Source: Pedobacter duraquae
GTDB lineage: Bacteria > Bacteroidota > Bacteroidia > Sphingobacteriales > Sphingobacteriaceae
Direction of reading: 5' to 3'
Assembly (NCBI RefSeq): GCF_004362245.1
Contig: NZ_SNWM01000008.1
Span: forward strand, 1 to 64,000
DNA: 64,000 nucleotides
Shown here: positions 61,892 to 64,000 of the stretch, piece after piece
Position numbering within the stretch: position 1 is the stretch's first letter
Layout of the letters: each line of letters opens with the position of its first letter
Notes under the pieces: generated by a model
Databases searched by the model: none
What the model was told of the DNA's origin: nothing
What the model saw: only the letters and a program-made list of their open reading frames with translations
Program-made: the position numbers and the translations under genes

Positions 61892-64000
61892 ATGAACAAA
61901 TTTTACAAGTCAAGGGTCAATTATCCCCTGTTCCTGCTTTTGCTGCTGTGCTTTGGACTGGCAAAGGAAGTAAAGGGACAAGGAGCTGCAGTGGCATTTA
62001 GTTCCGTGCCGATAACCACAGCAAAAGTTGGCGTGCCTTATCGGTATCCGTTAGTTGCTGCAGGTGGAAATGGGGTGATCTCATTTACTGGCACGGCGTT
62101 GCCATCCTGGCTAAAGGTGGAGACGATGGCGATTTCTGTTTTTGCAAGCAACATCGCTGCCCCATCGGCAATAGCCGAAGATGCTATAGGAAATATATAT
62201 GTTACCGAGCGATCGGGTACTAATATATATAAGGTAGCTCCCGACGGTAGTAAGGTTATTTTTACTAACAAATCGATAGAAGATGTTTATGGAATGGTTA
62301 TTAAAGGCAGCAACATATATCTTTCGTATGTAAGCCGGGGAGTGACCAGAATAGATATGGAACACCTTGAACAGGGGGAGGTGACAATTTTTAGTGGTAA
62401 CGGTAGTGCTGGATTAGCCCTTAAGGGTGATGACCTGTATGTTGCATTATATTCGGATGGGAAGATTATTAAAATCAATCCAGAGATCACAAATCAGAGT
62501 TATACATCTGCTATGGATTTTGTTACTGATATTAACGTTCCCTGGGGGCTGAGCTTTGATAAAGCTGGACATTTAATCTACACCGAGCTGGGAACGAGAA
62601 GTGTATTGCGGTTTGATGGCACAGTAAAGACTACTTTGCTGGAATCGCTTCCCGAAGATCCATCAAGTGCCATCCTCGGCCAGGATGATCATATCTTCGT
62701 TAGTTTTAACGTAGGATCAGGCGTAAAAAGGTATGCCGCTGGTTCAAATGTTGGAACTGTTGTGTTTTTTTCGCAGGAAGCGTCATCAGTTTCAGCGATG
62801 TATATGGCTTCTTCGGGTTCGATTGTTTTTAGTGCCGTTGACTTAGCGACGGTTTATAAGTTGAATTTCTCATCAAGTTTAGGAGGTACACCAGCATATG
62901 GGGACATAGGCTTGTCGTCAATAGCGCTTACAGCAACCGATGGGGCAACTACAGATGGGCAGAATTTTGGTATTACTGTTGCCGAGCCGGATCCGTTAGT
63001 GGTTACCGCTACAAATCCATATAATCATGCAATTGGTGTTACTCAGAAGCAGGATATCTCCCTGAGATTTAGCGAAAGCATAAAGAAAGGAACAGGCAAT
63101 ATTACGATTAGGAAAAAAGCTGATAACAGCATAGCAGAAGTAATCCCTGTTACAGCAGCCAATGTATTAATCACGGGTAAAACAGTTACGATTAATCCTG
63201 TTGCCGATCTCGGCTTTGAAGTAAACTATTATATAACCATTGAGCCCGCTACGTTTAAGAGCATTTGGGATACTCCATACGCAGGCATCAGCGACGCCGC
63301 TGGACTAACGTTCAGCACGTTGGCATACTTACCAATAGTATTTACTTCCCGGCCAGCAACAACTGCTGTTGTAGGGGTGCCGTATCAATATAACTTAGTT
63401 GTAACGGGAGGTTTTGGGGACTTTGAATTTAGGGAGTCGACAATCCCGAAGTGGTTAACATTAAATCCCGGAACGGCGACTGCTTTTGGGGAGCCTGTTG
63501 CCAACACCTCAGCCATTGCTGCTGACGCTGAAGGAAACATATACATTGCAGATAGTGATACAAAAATTTATAAGATTAGCGCCGACGGGGATCGAACGGA
63601 GGCGGCAAGCAAATTAAGCGGGCCAGTTTCTTACATGGCAATTAAGGAAAACTATATTTATTTATCATATATCTATGGTGGCCTGATGCGGGTGAACCTT
63701 GAACATCCTCGCGAGGAATCCGTAATCATATCAAGTGCAACAACTGCTGGGATCGCTTTTAAAGGTAACGATTTGTATGCCGCGCTACCTAACGAATCTA
63801 AAATTGTCAGGATTAACCTCGCCGATCCGACTCAGGTTACGGATTATGTCACCAATGTTGTTTATCCGTTGGGTATTGCCTTTAACAAAAGCGGTGAGCT
63901 GATCTTTGTTGAGCAAGGTAATAGCAATGTGTCTAAGTTTGATGGAGTTAAAAGGAAAACATTGCTGACCAGACCGAATGTCGGTTTGTCAAACATCTCG
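61892..64000 (+). CDS. Large secreted multidomain protein (Ig-like and NHL-type propeller repeats), right end cut
   Basis: The frame from the ATG at 61892 is open for 703 codons to the window end. A signal peptide (FLLLLLCFGLAKEVKGQ) is followed by an Ig/cadherin-like putative-Ig start (VPITTAKVGVPYRYPLVAAG), an NHL/SMP-30-like propeller (AEDAIGNIYVTERSGTNIYK, VPWGLSFDKAGHLIYTE), and an SbsA-type Ig-like domain (NPYNHAIGVTQKQDISLRFS). The whole unit then starts again (SRPATTAVVGVPYQYNLVVT, ADAEGNIYIADSDTKIYKI) about 445 residues later. It is probably a cell-surface adhesin or binding protein with more units beyond the window. Confidence 0.85.
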   Translation, partial: MNKFYKSRVNYPLFLLLLLCFGLAKEVKGQGAAVAFSSVPITTAKVGVPYRYPLVAAGGNGVISFTGTALPSWLKVETMAISVFASNIAAPSAIAEDAIGNIYVTERSGTNIYKVAPDGSKVIFTNKSIEDVYGMVIKGSNIYLSYVSRGVTRIDMEHLEQGEVTIFSGNGSAGLALKGDDLYVALYSDGKIIKINPEITNQSYTSAMDFVTDINVPWGLSFDKAGHLIYTELGTRSVLRFDGTVKTTLLESLPEDPSSAILGQDDHIFVSFNVGSGVKRYAAGSNVGTVVFFSQEASSVSAMYMASSGSIVFSAVDLATVYKLNFSSSLGGTPAYGDIGLSSIALTATDGATTDGQNFGITVAEPDPLVVTATNPYNHAIGVTQKQDISLRFSESIKKGTGNITIRKKADNSIAEVIPVTAANVLITGKTVTINPVADLGFEVNYYITIEPATFKSIWDTPYAGISDAAGLTFSTLAYLPIVFTSRPATTAVVGVPYQYNLVVTGGFGDFEFRESTIPKWLTLNPGTATAFGEPVANTSAIAADAEGNIYIADSDTKIYKISADGDRTEAASKLSGPVSYMAIKENYIYLSYIYGGLMRVNLEHPREESVIISSATTAGIAFKGNDLYAALPNESKIVRINLADPTQVTDYVTNVVYPLGIAFNKSGELIFVEQGNSNVSKFDGVKRKTLLTRPNVGLSNIS

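Overview
The window reads as a chromosomal segment of a Bacteroidota bacterium, most likely a Sphingobacteriaceae relative such as Pedobacter. The grounds are Wzi, RemB-like and TonB-type outer membrane proteins, many Bacteroidota-style lipoproteins, promoter-like TTTG/TAnnTTTG boxes in place of E. coli-type ones, and weak Shine-Dalgarno sequences. I see no rRNA, tRNA, CRISPR array, phage or insertion sequence.

Bases 1-34200 are a large exopolysaccharide/capsule locus. At the left edge lie the end of fcl, an NDP-sugar nucleotidyltransferase and two acyltransferase-3 genes on the minus strand. A 686-base AT-rich spacer precedes the main plus-strand operon (4206-22873): PHP-type phosphatase, Wza-like export lipoprotein, Wzc-like tyrosine autokinase, then modifying and transferase genes. 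These include a fucosyltransferase-like protein, a mutase-like flavoprotein, an O-acyltransferase, a Wzx flippase, two beta-helix acyltransferases, two GT4, a GT-D-like protein, GT2-type proteins, a Wzy polymerase and an alpha/beta hydrolase. Converging on it is a minus-strand group for GDP-sugar supply (gmd, manC, a second gmd), a WecG/TagA/CpsF transferase and Wzi. Rightward again are ugd, rmlD and two paralogous polyprenyl-phosphate sugar-1-phosphate transferases that would start glycan chains. The layout fits a Wzx/Wzy-dependent polymer containing fucose and probably uronic acid, with O-acyl decoration.

Bases 34300-52000 are a mixed region: a probable pair of abundant surface proteins closed by a strong terminator, a TPR histidine kinase, an SGNH hydrolase, a RemB-like barrel, two overlapping secreted-protein genes, a zinc-ribbon/membrane-protein cluster with tandem paralogs, an orphan soluble protein, a small lipoprotein, a TlpA-like thioredoxin, and two tiny coupled minus-strand genes.

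Bases 52000-58200 hold a TonB-dependent receptor behind a structured leader, then a pectin-degradation cluster (pectin methylesterase, esterase, GH28 polygalacturonase). In front of the pectin genes are a block of palindromic repeats and a LacI-type operator-like palindrome. Bases 58200-64000 hold small genes, a stand-alone LuxR-type HTH protein, two tandem regulators fusing a Crp-like sensor to an AraC DNA-binding domain, and the first 703 codons of a large secreted protein built from Ig-like and NHL-type propeller repeats, cut by the window edge.

The most notable signals are: two gmd genes with identical proteins but about 100 silent nucleotide differences and one 131-base identical patch; a 14-base motif found three times in spacers of the polysaccharide locus; the tandem Crp-AraC fusions; and the repeat/operator architecture in front of the pectin operon. 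No complete undescribed system is proven here.
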